DNA of 64,000 bases, taken from Methylobacterium sp. NMS14P. GTDB taxonomy: Bacteria; Pseudomonadota; Alphaproteobacteria; Rhizobiales; Beijerinckiaceae. Both the position numbers and the translations under genes were made by a program. The stretch is taken from the NCBI RefSeq assembly GCF_028583545.1, contig NZ_CP087106.1, forward strand, positions 3,902,501 to 3,966,500, in the 5' to 3' direction. This document shows, piece after piece, positions 17,778 to 29,498 of this stretch. The notes under the pieces were generated by a model. That model searched no databases. It saw only the letters and a list, made by a program, of their open reading frames with translations, and had not been told where the DNA came from. Within the stretch, counting starts at the first letter, position 1; each line of letters starts with the position of its first letter.

Positions 17778-17806
17778 CTTATGGCGGATGGTCCCCGCGA
17801 AGTCAA
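17778..17806 (-). promoter_or_regulatory. Predicted housekeeping promoter for rpmH
   Basis: On the minus strand, TTGACT (17806-17801) and CATAAG (17783-17778) are separated by 17 bases, five of six and four of six matches to sigma-70 consensus. The predicted start near 17771 gives a leader of about 120 nt before rpmH. Confidence 0.5.
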
Positions 17807-17819
17807 CGTTTCGCGGGCC

Positions 17820-18365
17820 TCAATGACCCTCGAACTGCATGAGGGTGCGCACCTCGACGCCCAGGTCGCGCAGGCGTTGCGCGCCGCCGATCTCGGGCAG
17901 GTCGATGACGAAGCAGGCGGCCACGATCTCGGCGCCGATCTTCTGGAGCAGGTTGACGGCCGCGATCGCGGTGCCGCCGGTGGCGATCAGGTCGTCGACC
18001 AGCAGCACCTTGTCGCCCGGCCGGACGGCGTCGACGTGGATCTCGATCTCGTCGGTCCCGTACTCGAGGGCGTAGGCCATCGACACGGTCTTGTGGGGCA
18101 GCTTGCCCTTCTTGCGGATCGGCACGAAGCCGCAGGAAAGCTGGTGGGCGATGGCCCCGCCCAGGATGAAGCCCCGGGCCTCGATGCCGGCAACCTGGTG
18201 GATCTGGCCGCCGGCGTAGGGATGCACCAGGGCGTCCACCGCCCGCCGGAAGGCGCGCGGGTCGCTCAGCAGCGTGGTGATGTCGCGGAAGATGATCCCC
18301 GGCTTCGGGTAATCGGGAATCGAGCGGACCGATTCCTTCAGCGCGACGTGGCGGCGGGCTTCCAT
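17820..18365 (-). CDS. apt: Adenine phosphoribosyltransferase
   Basis: Purine salvage: adenine plus PRPP gives AMP. The 181-residue protein has [12 protein letters not shown] near the N-terminus, [14 protein letters not shown], the RKKGKLPH flap and the PRPP-binding loop [14 protein letters not shown]. It ends 14 bp before the rpmH promoter and is probably transcribed alone. Confidence 0.96.
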   Translation of the reverse strand: MEARRHVALKESVRSIPDYPKPGIIFRDITTLLSDPRAFRRAVDALVHPYAGGQIHQVAGIEARGFILGGAIAHQLSCGFVPIRKKGKLPHKTVSMAYALEYGTDEIEIHVDAVRPGDKVLLVDDLIATGGTAIAAVNLLQKIGAEIVAACFVIDLPEIGGAQRLRDLGVEVRTLMQFEGH

Positions 18366-18435
18366 GCGTTCGGCCTTCCGTGGAGAACCGCGGGCTTAAA
18401 GCAGAAGCTCGGCGTCCTGACCAGTTCGCGGCGGC

Positions 18436-19233
18436 TCAGGCCGCCTGGACCTTCTTGAGGATGGCGACGAGGTCCCGGTGCAGCCCCTCGTTGCCGCAGG
18501 CCACCGAGCGCGGGGCCAGCGGCTCGGCCGCGCCGTCCGCCGAGGTCACGAAGCCGCCCGCCTCGCGCACCAGGATCACGCCGGCGGCGAAGTCGTAGGT
18601 CTGGAGGTCGCGCTCCCAGTAGGCGTCGAGGCGGCCGCAGGCGACGTAGGCCATGTCGAGGGCCGCCGAGCCCATCCGGCGGGTGCCGCCGGCCACCGCC
18701 ATCACGGCGCCGAGCTCGCGCAGGAGGCGCGGATGGCTGCCGCGACCGAGATAGGGCGTGCCGTAGCCCACCAGCGCGTCCGCCATGTCCTGGCGGCCGG
18801 AGACGCGCAGGCGCCGGTTGTTGAGGTAGGCGCCCTTGCCGCGCTCGGCGACGAACAGCTCGTCCTTGATCGGGTCGAAGATCACGCCGGCCACGATCTG
18901 GCCCTCGCGCTCGAGACCGACCGAGACCGCGAAATGCGGCACGCCGTGCAGGAAGTTCGACGTGCCGTCGAGGGGGTCGACGTGCCAGGTGTGGCTCTTG
19001 TCGGTCCCCTCGATGATCCCGTTCTCCTCGAGCACGAGGCTGTAGCCAGGACGCGCCTTCATGAGGGCGTCGCGCAGCACCTCCTCGGCCTTGCGGTCGG
19101 CCGCGGAGACGAAGTCGCCCGGACCTTTGCGCGAGACCTGCAGGTTCTCGACCTCGCCGTAGTCGCGGCGCAGGCCGCGCGCGGCCTTGCGCACGGCATC
19201 GACCATGACGGTCATGAGGGGTGAGGAGATCAT
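18436..19233 (-). CDS. Inositol monophosphatase family protein (SuhB-like)
   Basis: A 265-residue Mg-dependent phosphatase of the IMPase/FBPase fold. Metal-binding motifs: EENG, DPLDGTSNFLHGVPHF and WERDLQTYDFAAG, the last being a WExxxxxxD variant of the usual WDxxxxxxL region. Likely substrates are inositol 1-phosphate or another sugar phosphate; SuhB also has an RNA-polymerase-linked role in enterobacteria. ATG 19215 (MTVMVDAV) is a plausible alternative start. Confidence 0.9.
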   Translation of the reverse strand: MISSPLMTVMVDAVRKAARGLRRDYGEVENLQVSRKGPGDFVSAADRKAEEVLRDALMKARPGYSLVLEENGIIEGTDKSHTWHVDPLDGTSNFLHGVPHFAVSVGLEREGQIVAGVIFDPIKDELFVAERGKGAYLNNRRLRVSGRQDMADALVGYGTPYLGRGSHPRLLRELGAVMAVAGGTRRMGSAALDMAYVACGRLDAYWERDLQTYDFAAGVILVREAGGFVTSADGAAEPLAPRSVACGNEGLHRDLVAILKKVQAA

Positions 19234-19381
19234 GGTCGGACTTTTCGCAGGGGAGGATCGGCGCCGTCGTTACAGGTCGGCGCCGGAAAAGACGAGATGG
19301 GGACGGGACATGAGGGGAGCGCGGGCGGCTTCCTCAGCGCGCAGCCGGCGCGGTCAGGCCGGCCTCAGCACACCGCCGCAC

Positions 19382-19474
19382 CCGTCGTTGCGAGCGGAGC
19401 GAAGCGATCCAGGGCAGCAGGCCGCCGGCGGATGTGGCATCCCTGGGTTGCTTCGCGCCGTGCGCGAAGACGGG
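19382..19474. repeat. Dispersed palindromic repeat, copy 2
   Basis: Same ~93 bp element as at 13803-13893: left arm GCGAGCGGAGCGAAGCGATC, right arm with GGTTGCTTCGCGCCGTGCGC, slightly more diverged on the right. It lies in the 281 bp gap between hemA and the phosphatase gene, where I see nothing else. Confidence 0.82.
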
Positions 19475-19514
19475 CGCCCGCAGCACAACCTGTCGCAGGA
19501 AGGCGGCGTGGATC

Positions 19515-20810
19515 CTACTCCGCGGCCTCGACGAAGACGGTGCCGGCGCGGGGCAGGTCCAGGGCCTGCCAGGTCTCGCCGAGGGCCGCGGCGAGGCGCT
19601 CGATATGCGCCGCGTCGTGGAACGGCGACGGCGTGATCCGCAGCCGCTCGGTCCCGCGCGGCACCGTCGGGTAGTTGATCGGCTGGATGTAGATCGCGTG
19701 GCGCTCCAGGAGATGGTCGGCGGCCGCCTTGCACAGCTCGGCATCGCCCACCATCACCGGCACGATGTGCGTCTCGGTCTCCAGGACCGGCAGACCGGCC
19801 GCGCTCAGCGCCGCCTTCGTCGCCGCCGCCTGACGCTGGTGCGCCTCACGCTCCGCGCCCGAGCGCTTCAGATAGCGGACCGACGCCCGCGCCGCCGCCG
19901 CCACCGCCGGCGGCAGGGCGGTCGTGAAGATGAATCCCGGCGCGAAGCTGCGCACCGCGTCGCAGATCGCCGCCGAGGCGGTGATGTAGCCGCCTACGCA
20001 GCCGAACCCCTTGGCCAGCGTCCCCTCGATCACGTCGACCCGGTGCATGACGCCGTCGCGCTCGGCGATGCCGCCGCCGCGCGGGCCGTACAGGCCGACG
20101 GCGTGGACCTCGTCCAGGTAGGTCATCGCGCCGTAGCGCTCGGCCAGGTCGCAGATCGCGCCGATCGGCGCCACGTCGCCGTCCATCGAGTAGACCGACT
20201 CGAAGACGATCAGCTTGGGCCGGTCGCCGGCCTGCCGCAGCAGCTCCTCGAGGTGGGCGAGGTCGTTGTGGCGGAAGATCGTCTTGGCGCAGCCGGAATG
20301 GCGCACGCCCTCGATCATCGAGTTGTGGTTGAAGGCGTCCGACAGGATCAGGCAGTCGGGAATGAGCTTGGCGATGGTCGAGATGCCGGCTTGGTTCGAG
20401 ACGTAGCCGGAGGTGAAGACGAGGCCGGCCTCCTTGCCGTGCAGGTCGGCGAGTTCGCGCTCCAGGTCGACCAGCGGCGAGGTGTTGCCGGCGATGTTGC
20501 GGGTGCCGCCGGCGCCGACGCCGCAGCGGGCGGCGGTCTCGGTCATGGCGGCGACCACCTCCTTGTGCTGACCCATGCCGAGGTAGTCGTTGGAGCACCA
20601 GACGGTGATCTCGGTGGTCCGGCCGTCGGGCTGGCGCCACTTGGCGGTCGGGAAGCGTCCCGAGATCCGCTCGATGTCGGCGAACACGCGGTACCGACGC
20701 TCACCGTGAAGCTGATCCAGGGCCCCGCGGAAGTAGCGCTCGTAGCCGGATCCGGCGCGCGTCGATCCCGCCTGGGGGAGCATCGTGCTGGGCATCCGGG
20801 TGACGGTCAT
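19515..20810 (-). CDS. hemA: 5-aminolevulinate synthase
   Basis: First step of heme (and here probably bacteriochlorophyll or cobalamin) synthesis by the C4 route: glycine plus succinyl-CoA gives ALA. The 431-residue PLP enzyme shows [44 protein letters not shown] and the Schiff-base lysine in [11 protein letters not shown] 20810 is chosen because AGGA precedes it by seven bases and the alphaproteobacterial domain begins shortly after; an in-frame ATG at 20945 would lie on the predicted promoter. Confidence 0.96.
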   Translation of the reverse strand: MTVTRMPSTMLPQAGSTRAGSGYERYFRGALDQLHGERRYRVFADIERISGRFPTAKWRQPDGRTTEITVWCSNDYLGMGQHKEVVAAMTETAARCGVGAGGTRNIAGNTSPLVDLERELADLHGKEAGLVFTSGYVSNQAGISTIAKLIPDCLILSDAFNHNSMIEGVRHSGCAKTIFRHNDLAHLEELLRQAGDRPKLIVFESVYSMDGDVAPIGAICDLAERYGAMTYLDEVHAVGLYGPRGGGIAERDGVMHRVDVIEGTLAKGFGCVGGYITASAAICDAVRSFAPGFIFTTALPPAVAAAARASVRYLKRSGAEREAHQRQAAATKAALSAAGLPVLETETHIVPVMVGDAELCKAAADHLLERHAIYIQPINYPTVPRGTERLRITPSPFHDAAHIERLAAALGETWQALDLPRAGTVFVEAAE

Positions 20811-20915
20811 CGAGCGTCCTTCGCGTGTTCGGCCGCGCGGGCGACACCGCATGAGCGGCGTCTCAGGCCCGCGATCGAGGTCCGGCCTCGGTCCAGTCCT
20901 TCGCGTGAGGGCCGC

Positions 20916-20945
20916 AAGATACGCGCGGATCTGGAACTGGTTCAA
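20916..20945 (-). promoter_or_regulatory. Predicted promoter for hemA
   Basis: On the minus strand TTGAAC (20945-20940) and TATCTT (20921-20916) are 18 bases apart. The predicted leader is about 100 nt. No operator dyad is evident nearby. Confidence 0.4.
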
Positions 20946-21130
20946 GGTAAGGTTCCGACATCGCAGCGTTGCATCCGTTGAGAGGCCCGCGTGAACCCGC
21001 TAGCGTCCGGCAGGATCTTCCGACCCCAATTTCGCTCCCGCCCCCTGCAACAGCTCATGTCTCCATCAGCAGATGGCTCATCCGGCGGGGGGCGCCCCGC
21101 CCCGACCTTGCGGCGACCAAGGGTCGCGCC

Positions 21131-21310
21131 GTGACCAGCTCCAAGGACGAGCGCGCGGAGCGCCTGAAGGCCGCGCTCCGCCAGAATCTGCGCCGCCGCA
21201 AGGCGCAGGGCCGCGGACGGGCCGAGGCGAGACCGTCGTCGGGTGCGGATCAGTCCTGCACGCGCGAATCCGACGGAAGCGGTCCTGATTCCGACAAATC
21301 CGGTCTATAG
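21131..21310 (+). CDS. Small basic alphaproteobacterial protein, upstream of murA
   Basis: A 59-residue product starting at GTG 21131 (AAGG ten bases upstream). The first half, with [21 protein letters not shown], is an amphipathic basic helix seen in short conserved hypotheticals near murA in Rhizobiales; the rest is polar and low-complexity. No function is known. Confidence 0.62.
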   Translation: MTSSKDERAERLKAALRQNLRRRKAQGRGRAEARPSSGADQSCTRESDGSGPDSDKSGL

Positions 21311-21396
21311 GGCACGGCCAAGCCTGGGCGCTGCCGCGCCCGCGAGCATCACGGCCGGCCGCGCGCCATCGCGGATGCGCCGCGCGAGGACACACG

Positions 21397-22686
<1,290 letters not shown>

Positions 22687-22786
22687 GCGGGGCGCGCGGT
22701 CCGGAACAGCGATGGACTTCGGACGCCCGCCGGTGTCGTCTGCACCGTGACCGCCGCGCACGCGCGGCAGCCGCGGAAGGAGCGAC

Positions 22787-24667
22787 ATGCCGGATCTGAT
22801 CCCCAGGGCGCACCTGTTCGGCGCGCCGGTGCGCGCGAGTTTCCGGATCAGCCCGGACGGCGCGCAGCTGTCATGGCTCGCGCCCGACGCGGGTGTGCTC
22901 AACCTGTGGGTCGGGCCGGTGGACGAGCCCGAGCGCGGCCGCTTCGTGACCGCGGACCGGGGCCGGGGGATCCAGTTCTACACCTGGGCGCAGGACGGGC
23001 GGCACCTGCTCTACCTGCAGGATGCGGGCGGGGACGAGAACCAGCACGTCTACGCGGTCGATAGCCGGGACGGCACCGTCCGGGACCTGACGCCGTTCCC
23101 GGGCGTCGCGGCCGCGATCATCCGGATCAGCCGCACGATCACCGACCGCGTGCTGATCGCGCTCAACGACCGCGATCCGCGCTTCCACGATCTCTACAGC
23201 GTCGAGATCGCCACCGGGGCCCGCACCCTGATCCAGGAGAATCCCGGCTTCCTGGGCTTCGTGACCGACCGGCATTACGGCGTGCACCTCGCCAGCCGGA
23301 ACGCGCCGGACGGATCGCAGGAGGTGCTGCGCCGGGACGGCTCGGACTGGATTCCCTGGCTGACACTGCCGGCCGAGGATGCCCGCGGGTCCGGGCCGGA
23401 CCGCGTCAATGCCGCGGGCACGGACCTGTTCCTCTACGACAGCCGCGGGCGCGACACCGCCGCGCTGGTCCGCGTCGACCTCGCCACCGGGGCCCGCACG
23501 GTGCTCGCCGCCCATGACGAGGCCGATATCGGGGGCGCGCTCTACGACATCGAGACCGAGGAACCCCTCGCCTACGCGGTCACGCACGCCCGCCAGCGCT
23601 GGCACGTGCTCGACGCCCGCGTCCGGGACGACATCGCGTTCCTCGATGGCCAGAATCTCGGGGACTGGTACGTCGTTGATCGCACCCGGGACGACCGGAT
23701 CTGGCTCGTGGTCGGCGATGCCGACACGCGCAGCGGCGTCACCGGCCTGTACGATCGCCGGGCGCGGACCCTGCGCCGATTGGGCAGCGCGCGCCCCCTG
23801 CTCGACGCGGCCCCGCTGGCACCGATGCGGGCGACGGTGATCCGCTCCCGCGACGGGCTGGATCTGGTCTCCTATCTCACCCGGCCCCTCGGGGCGGATG
23901 GCCCCGGCCCGTTGGTCCTGCTGGTGCATGGCGGCCCCTGGGGCCGCGACGCGTTCGGGTTCAACGCCGAGCACCAGTGGCTGGCCAACCGCGGCTACGC
24001 GGCGCTCAGCGTCAATTTCCGCGCCTCCCTCGGCTTCGGCAAGGCCTTCGTGAACGCCGGCGACCGCGAATGGGGCGGCCGCATGGACGACGATCTGCTC
24101 GACGCGGTGGCCTGGGCCGTGGCCGAGGGCATCGCCGATCCGGCGCGCGTCGGCATCATGGGAACCAGCTACGGCGGCTACGCGACGCTGGCGGCCCTCG
24201 CGCGCAATCCCGACACCTACGCCTGCGGCATCGACGTCGTGGGCCCGGCCAACCTCGAGACGCTGCTCCGCACGGTCCCGCCCTACTGGGAGGCGTTTCG
24301 CGCGCAGCTCATCCGGGCGATCGGCGATCCGGACACCGCGGAGGGGCTGGACCTGATGCGCGCGCGCTCGCCGGTCCACCGGGCCGGCCGGATCCGCGCA
24401 CCGCTCCTGATCGCGCAGGGCGCCAACGATCCGCGTGTGAAGCAGGCCGAGTCCGACCAGATGGTCGCGGCCCTCGACGCGAACGGCATCCCGGTGACCT
24501 ACCTGCTGTTCCCCGACGAGGGTCACGGCTTCGTCCGCCCGGTGAACCGCCTCGCCTTCTACGCCCGGGCCGAAGCGTTCCTGGCCCGGCATCTCGGCGG
24601 CCGCGCCGAGCCGCCGGACCCAGCCGCCGAGGCGGGTCATTCCCTGCGGGTCGTGCGCGACAGCTGA
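22787..24667 (+). CDS. S9 family serine peptidase (prolyl oligopeptidase type)
   Basis: A 626-residue cytoplasmic peptidase: an N-terminal beta-propeller (about 1-370, repeated SPDG- and DSRDG-type blades) that gates a C-terminal alpha/beta hydrolase. The triad is visible: S461 in GTSYGGYA, Asp in GANDPRV, His in DEGHGF, with the oxyanion HGGPWGRD. It most resembles acylaminoacyl-peptidase-like bacterial S9 enzymes. Substrates are unknown. It is monocistronic, about 100 bp after murA. Confidence 0.9.
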   Translation: MPDLIPRAHLFGAPVRASFRISPDGAQLSWLAPDAGVLNLWVGPVDEPERGRFVTADRGRGIQFYTWAQDGRHLLYLQDAGGDENQHVYAVDSRDGTVRDLTPFPGVAAAIIRISRTITDRVLIALNDRDPRFHDLYSVEIATGARTLIQENPGFLGFVTDRHYGVHLASRNAPDGSQEVLRRDGSDWIPWLTLPAEDARGSGPDRVNAAGTDLFLYDSRGRDTAALVRVDLATGARTVLAAHDEADIGGALYDIETEEPLAYAVTHARQRWHVLDARVRDDIAFLDGQNLGDWYVVDRTRDDRIWLVVGDADTRSGVTGLYDRRARTLRRLGSARPLLDAAPLAPMRATVIRSRDGLDLVSYLTRPLGADGPGPLVLLVHGGPWGRDAFGFNAEHQWLANRGYAALSVNFRASLGFGKAFVNAGDREWGGRMDDDLLDAVAWAVAEGIADPARVGIMGTSYGGYATLAALARNPDTYACGIDVVGPANLETLLRTVPPYWEAFRAQLIRAIGDPDTAEGLDLMRARSPVHRAGRIRAPLLIAQGANDPRVKQAESDQMVAALDANGIPVTYLLFPDEGHGFVRPVNRLAFYARAEAFLARHLGGRAEPPDPAAEAGHSLRVVRDS

Positions 24668-24672
24668 CGCGC

Positions 24673-25071
24673 TCAGTCCTCGATCTGCCCGCGCTTGTAC
24701 CCGAAGCCCGGTATGGTGCAGCCGCAGGGCGCGTTGGGCGGTGCCGGGCGCGTCAGGCACGTGCCGCGAGCGGTCACGCAGACGCTGTCGTCCCACCGGC
24801 GCGGCGCGACCCGGTGGCGCCAGCGCGGCGGGGGCAGGTCATACGCGTCGTCGAGCGGCGGGGGCGGCGGATCCCTGCCGTATCCGTCATCGGCCGGAAG
24901 TGGCGGGATCCGGCCGCCGGGCGGCGGCGGAGCGTAGACGTCCCGATCCGGCGCCGGCCGGCCGTAGATGTAGGGCCGCGCATCCGGGCCGACCTGCGCG
25001 ACGGCGGATCCGGCCGCCTGCAGCCCGATTGTCAGCACCGCCACAACCGCGTGCTTGGTGAGTGCGGCCAT
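24673..25071 (-). CDS. Proline-rich secreted protein
   Basis: A 132-residue protein with a signal peptide (VVAVLTIGLQAAGSAVAQ), a Pro/Tyr/Asp-rich middle (YAPPPPGG, RDPPPPPLDD) and a C-terminal block with four cysteines (SVCV, GTCL, PCGC). It is not assigned to a family. It may be a cell-surface or periplasmic protein stabilised by disulfides. It is convergent with the peptidase gene, 5 bp away. Confidence 0.6.
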   Translation of the reverse strand: MAALTKHAVVAVLTIGLQAAGSAVAQVGPDARPYIYGRPAPDRDVYAPPPPGGRIPPLPADDGYGRDPPPPPLDDAYDLPPPRWRHRVAPRRWDDSVCVTARGTCLTRPAPPNAPCGCTIPGFGYKRGQIED

Positions 25072-25258
25072 CTCCGACCCTGCCTCGGCTCGTCCGCCAG
25101 CGCGTCTAAACCGCGACGCTGGGCCGAACCTGTGCCGGTCCGGGATCGCGATCCCCAGACCAGCCGTTGCCCGAACGGGGCCGCGCCGCTACCTACGCCG
25201 TGCCGCGGACCGGCCCTCGCCGCCCGGCCCGCGCCCCGTATCCCCGAGGACCCTCTGC

Positions 25259-25705
25259 ATGGAGCTGCTCAGGCTCGCCGCCCTCGACACCGAGGACCTG
25301 ACCGTGATCTCGGCCCATCTGCAGGACGCGATCCTGCGGCCGCAGGACCTGACCTACCTCGCCGGCGAGCACCGCTTCCTCATGGCCGCGCGCCGCTTCG
25401 ACTGGACGCCGAACGCCCCGCCGCGCCGGCGCCTCGCCGGCCTGCACGTCGAGCGCGTGCTGGGCGTGAGGAGCCGCGGCCTGACGCCGGACGACGCCAC
25501 GCCCATGAGCCTGCTCGCCCTCACCTTCGAGCCGACGGACGCGCCCTCCGGGCATATCGACCTCGTCTTCTCCGGCGGCGCGGCCCTGCGGCTGGAGGTC
25601 GAGTGCATCGAGGTCCGGATGAAGGATCTCGGTCCGGTCTGGGAATCGGCGAACCGTCCCGGGCACGACATCGACACCGACACGGCTGCCGGTTCGGCGG
25701 CCTGA
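25259..25705 (+). CDS. DUF2948 family protein
   Basis: A 148-residue conserved alphaproteobacterial protein of unknown function (LAALDTEDLTVISAHLQDA, RFDWT, WESANRPGHD). The family almost always lies immediately upstream of hisD, as here (21 bp). The ATG at 25259 matches the family N-terminus; an open frame upstream to 25055 lacks any conserved sequence. Confidence 0.85.
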   Translation: MELLRLAALDTEDLTVISAHLQDAILRPQDLTYLAGEHRFLMAARRFDWTPNAPPRRRLAGLHVERVLGVRSRGLTPDDATPMSLLALTFEPTDAPSGHIDLVFSGGAALRLEVECIEVRMKDLGPVWESANRPGHDIDTDTAAGSAA

Positions 25706-25726
25706 CGCGAGACAGAAGGCTTCCCG

Positions 25727-27022
<1,296 letters not shown>

Positions 27023-27032
27023 GGTTTTGGGG

Positions 27033-27515
27033 ATGGCGGAGAAGCAGCGCGGGCCGAACCGCCTCGCGAAGGTGAGCCTGGACGAGGCGTCCATCGCCCG
27101 CGGCAATCCGGATCAGGAGCACGAGCGGGCGATCGCCCTGTTCGACATCCTGGAGGACAATTCCTTCACCATCCCCGGGCGGGAGGGGCCCTACGCGCTC
27201 ACGCTCGGCCTCGTCGAGAACAAGCTGTCCTTCGCCATCTCCACGGTGGACGGCGAGCCGGTGATGACGCACCTCCTGTCGCTCACGCCGTTCCGGCGGG
27301 TGATCCGCGACTACGAGATGATCTGCGAGAGCTACTACAACGCGATCCGCACCGCCTCGCCGTCGCAGATCGAGGCGATCGACATGGGTCGGCGGGGCCT
27401 GCACAACGAGGCGTCCGAGACGCTCAAGCAGCGGCTCGACGGCAAGGTCGACCTCGACCACGACACGGCGCGCCGCCTGTTCACCCTGATCTTCGCGCTG
27501 CATTGGAAGGGCTAG
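27033..27515 (+). CDS. UPF0262 family protein
   Basis: A 160-residue conserved alphaproteobacterial protein ([47 protein letters not shown]). Function unknown; the family is fixed next to hisD. ATG 27033 with GAGG eight bases upstream is preferred over TTG 27027. Confidence 0.88.
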   Translation: MAEKQRGPNRLAKVSLDEASIARGNPDQEHERAIALFDILEDNSFTIPGREGPYALTLGLVENKLSFAISTVDGEPVMTHLLSLTPFRRVIRDYEMICESYYNAIRTASPSQIEAIDMGRRGLHNEASETLKQRLDGKVDLDHDTARRLFTLIFALHWKG

Positions 27516-27537
27516 GCGCCCTCCGCGCCGACCGGCG

Positions 27538-28032
27538 ATGGCTGAGCCCGCTCCCGAGCCTCCTCCCGAGCCTCTTCCCGACGCGTCCCCGAAGAAGCGG
27601 CGGGTGCAGTCCGTGCTGTTCATGTGCAACTACAACGCCGTGCGCTCCGTGGCGGCGGAGGCGATCGCGCGCGCCTATTTCGGCAAGTCCACCTACGTGC
27701 AGTCGGCCGGGGTCCGCTCCGGCGAGCCCACCGACCCGTTCATGGTCGCGGCCCTCGACGAGGTCGGGATCGATGCGAGCCGGCACCGCCCGCGCACCGT
27801 GGAGGAGTTGGAGGACTGGGAGGGTCTGAACTTCGACCTGATCATCACCCTCGCGCCGGAGGCGCACCACCGCGCACTGGACCTGACGCACACGCTCGCG
27901 GCCGATGTCGAGTACTGGCCGACCCCCGACCCGACGCTGCTGCAGGACGCGTCCCGCGAGCAGCGCCTCGACGCCTACCGCGACGTCCGCGACGGGCTGA
28001 CCCGGCGGATCAAGGCGCGATTGAAACCCTAG
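27538..28032 (+). CDS. Low-molecular-weight tyrosine phosphatase/arsenate reductase-like protein
   Basis: A 164-residue protein with the C-X5-R phosphate-binding loop (C30 to R36, in FMCNYNAVRS) and a candidate general acid aspartate in TPDPT near the end. An N-terminal Pro/Glu repeat (about residues 4-15) is unusual. The loop resembles phosphatases more than thioredoxin-linked arsenate reductases, whose second cysteine pair is missing. In other alphaproteobacteria infA and maf follow here; in this window they do not. Confidence 0.85.
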   Translation: MAEPAPEPPPEPLPDASPKKRRVQSVLFMCNYNAVRSVAAEAIARAYFGKSTYVQSAGVRSGEPTDPFMVAALDEVGIDASRHRPRTVEELEDWEGLNFDLIITLAPEAHHRALDLTHTLAADVEYWPTPDPTLLQDASREQRLDAYRDVRDGLTRRIKARLKP

Positions 28033-28134
28033 GCGGGCGGCCTCCCGTCCTGACGACCTCGCGTCGCCGGGCGGCGGATCGCCGACCCGGAGCCTGGGGA
28101 ATGTCGCGCGGGCGGCTCCGAAGGTCCGCCGCGG

Positions 28135-28461
28135 TCAGCCGCGATCGCCCACCAGCCAGGCCCGGATCCGGCCGGCGAGGAGCGGCCGGGCGCGCGTGAC
28201 GTCGTCGCCGTCGAGGAGCGGGGAGGCCGCGAGCGTCGCCAGATAGGCGTCCTCGGCGGCGCGGCAGGCCCGGAAGGCGGCGTCGGCGGCGAGATCCCGG
28301 TCCGTCAGCGCGACCTGGATCCGGAAGTTGCGGCCGACGCAGTCGCGCCAGGCGGCGTGGCGGAGTTCGGTCTCGCTCGCGGCCCGCGCGGTGCCGCAGG
28401 CAGCGGCGACGAGGGCGACCGCGAGAAGCGGGACCGGCGTCACGTTGCGGGCTCGCGGCAT
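28135..28461 (-). CDS. Small exported protein of unknown function
   Basis: A 108-residue product with a signal peptide (VPLLAVALVAAACGTARAA). The cysteine in AAACG resembles a lipobox, but signal peptidase I cleavage after ARA is equally likely. The mature part is helical with two cysteines (RDCVGRN, RACRAAED). A CtrA-like site lies 42-56 bp upstream of its start. Confidence 0.58.
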   Translation of the reverse strand: MPRARNVTPVPLLAVALVAAACGTARAASETELRHAAWRDCVGRNFRIQVALTDRDLAADAAFRACRAAEDAYLATLAASPLLDGDDVTRARPLLAGRIRAWLVGDRG

Positions 28462-28502
28462 CGTTAAGGCACTCCGTCACCCGACAGAGTGGCGCCGCAG
28501 GG

Positions 28503-28517
28503 TTAGCGATCCGTTAA
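28503..28517 (-). promoter_or_regulatory. Degenerate CtrA-like site
   Basis: Minus strand reads TTAA-N7-CTAA, one mismatch from the CtrA consensus TTAA-N7-TTAA, 42-56 bp upstream of the small exported protein. Two better sites lie 750 bp away. Confidence 0.35.
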
Positions 28518-28564
28518 GGAACGGCGCCCGCAGCGCGGGTTCCTTGGCCGGCCGCGTACCTTGT

Positions 28565-29248
28565 TCACCGGTTGGCGGTGGTGACCGGCGAGGTGACGCC
28601 GCCGAGGGAGACCCAGGCGACGGCGTCCTGGCTCTCGCGCTTGATGAACACGTAGCCGGTCTTGTGCCAGGGCAGGATCGCGCTGGTCTTGTTGTCGAGC
28701 ACCAGATCGCCCCGGTCGGTGATCAGGGTCAGCACGGCGTGGCCCTCACCCTTCTCGTCGATCACCACGGTCATGCGCATCGCCCGCCGCGGTAGGCCGG
28801 CCTCGGCCAGCAGGTGGCGCTTGAGCAGCTGGAAGTCCTCGCAGTCGCCGATGCCGTCCTCGGCCAGGTCCCAGCGGTCGGCCACGTGCAGGTGGTCCTG
28901 GTCGGTCATCGGCTCGACCGCCTTGTTGACCCGCCGGTTCACCGACACGATCGTCGCCCAGGTCGCCGGCGTCAGGCTGATCCGGGCCGGCTCGCCCCGG
29001 TCCAGCGCGCACTCCGCCGCGTAGGTCTGGCAGAACGTCACCCACGCCGCGATCGGCTTGGCGTCGCCCTGCACCCGGGCGCCCGCCTCGACGGGCAGGC
29101 TCGCCAGCGTCTGCGCATGAACCGGAGCGGCGAGACCCGCGGCGCCGAGGGCCGCGAGGAGAGCCAGGGTCGCCCGCCGGCTCCGGGAGAGCCGACGCGA
29201 GGCGGGTCCCTTGACCAGTCCCTGCATCATGGAAACCGCGAACCGCAT
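28565..29248 (-). CDS. Bacterial transglutaminase-like cysteine protease (LapG-like, BTLCP/C93)
   Basis: A periplasmic cysteine protease of 227 residues: signal peptide (LALLAALGAAGLAAPVHAQ), then the catalytic triad C136 (GIGDCEDFQ), H170 (EGHAVL) and D185 (LDNKT). In Pseudomonas the homologue LapG cuts surface adhesins under control of the c-di-GMP receptor LapD. No lapD or adhesin gene is next to it here. ATGs at 29230 and 29227 are alternative starts. It faces the cytochrome c gene across a region with two CtrA boxes. Confidence 0.88.
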   Translation of the reverse strand: MRFAVSMMQGLVKGPASRRLSRSRRATLALLAALGAAGLAAPVHAQTLASLPVEAGARVQGDAKPIAAWVTFCQTYAAECALDRGEPARISLTPATWATIVSVNRRVNKAVEPMTDQDHLHVADRWDLAEDGIGDCEDFQLLKRHLLAEAGLPRRAMRMTVVIDEKGEGHAVLTLITDRGDLVLDNKTSAILPWHKTGYVFIKRESQDAVAWVSLGGVTSPVTTANR

Positions 29249-29264
29249 CGCCGGGACCCAACCG

Positions 29265-29280
29265 TTAAGCTCTCGTTAAC
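29265..29280. promoter_or_regulatory. CtrA box 1
   Basis: Exact TTAA-N7-TTAAC (spacer GCTCTCG), the full consensus for the cell-cycle regulator CtrA, 17 bp upstream of the LapG-like protease start. At that distance it could repress or activate the protease promoter depending on the true start. Confidence 0.6.
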
Positions 29281-29329
29281 GAAAGCTCTCACGCCGGCGG
29301 GCCGGCGGCAATCCGCCGATTAACAAAAG

Positions 29330-29344
29330 GTTAATGCTGTGCGC
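29330..29344. promoter_or_regulatory. CtrA box 2
   Basis: TTAA-N7-TTAA (spacer CAAAAGG), 50 bp from box 1 in the same divergent region, about 155 bp before the cytochrome c gene and 82 bp before the protease gene. Paired sites are typical of CtrA-controlled promoters. Confidence 0.58.
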
Positions 29345-29498
29345 AACGCGGATAAGCGCACTCTTGGCCGGTCATCGTGACGCTCACCGGTCAGGCGCGA
29401 AAACGTGAAGGCGCACCAAGGTGTTCTCGAGCGAGATCCGTCGTTATCCCGGCGCCGCGCCACCGAGAACAAGCCTGTGGGCGGCAGGAGGAAGACGT

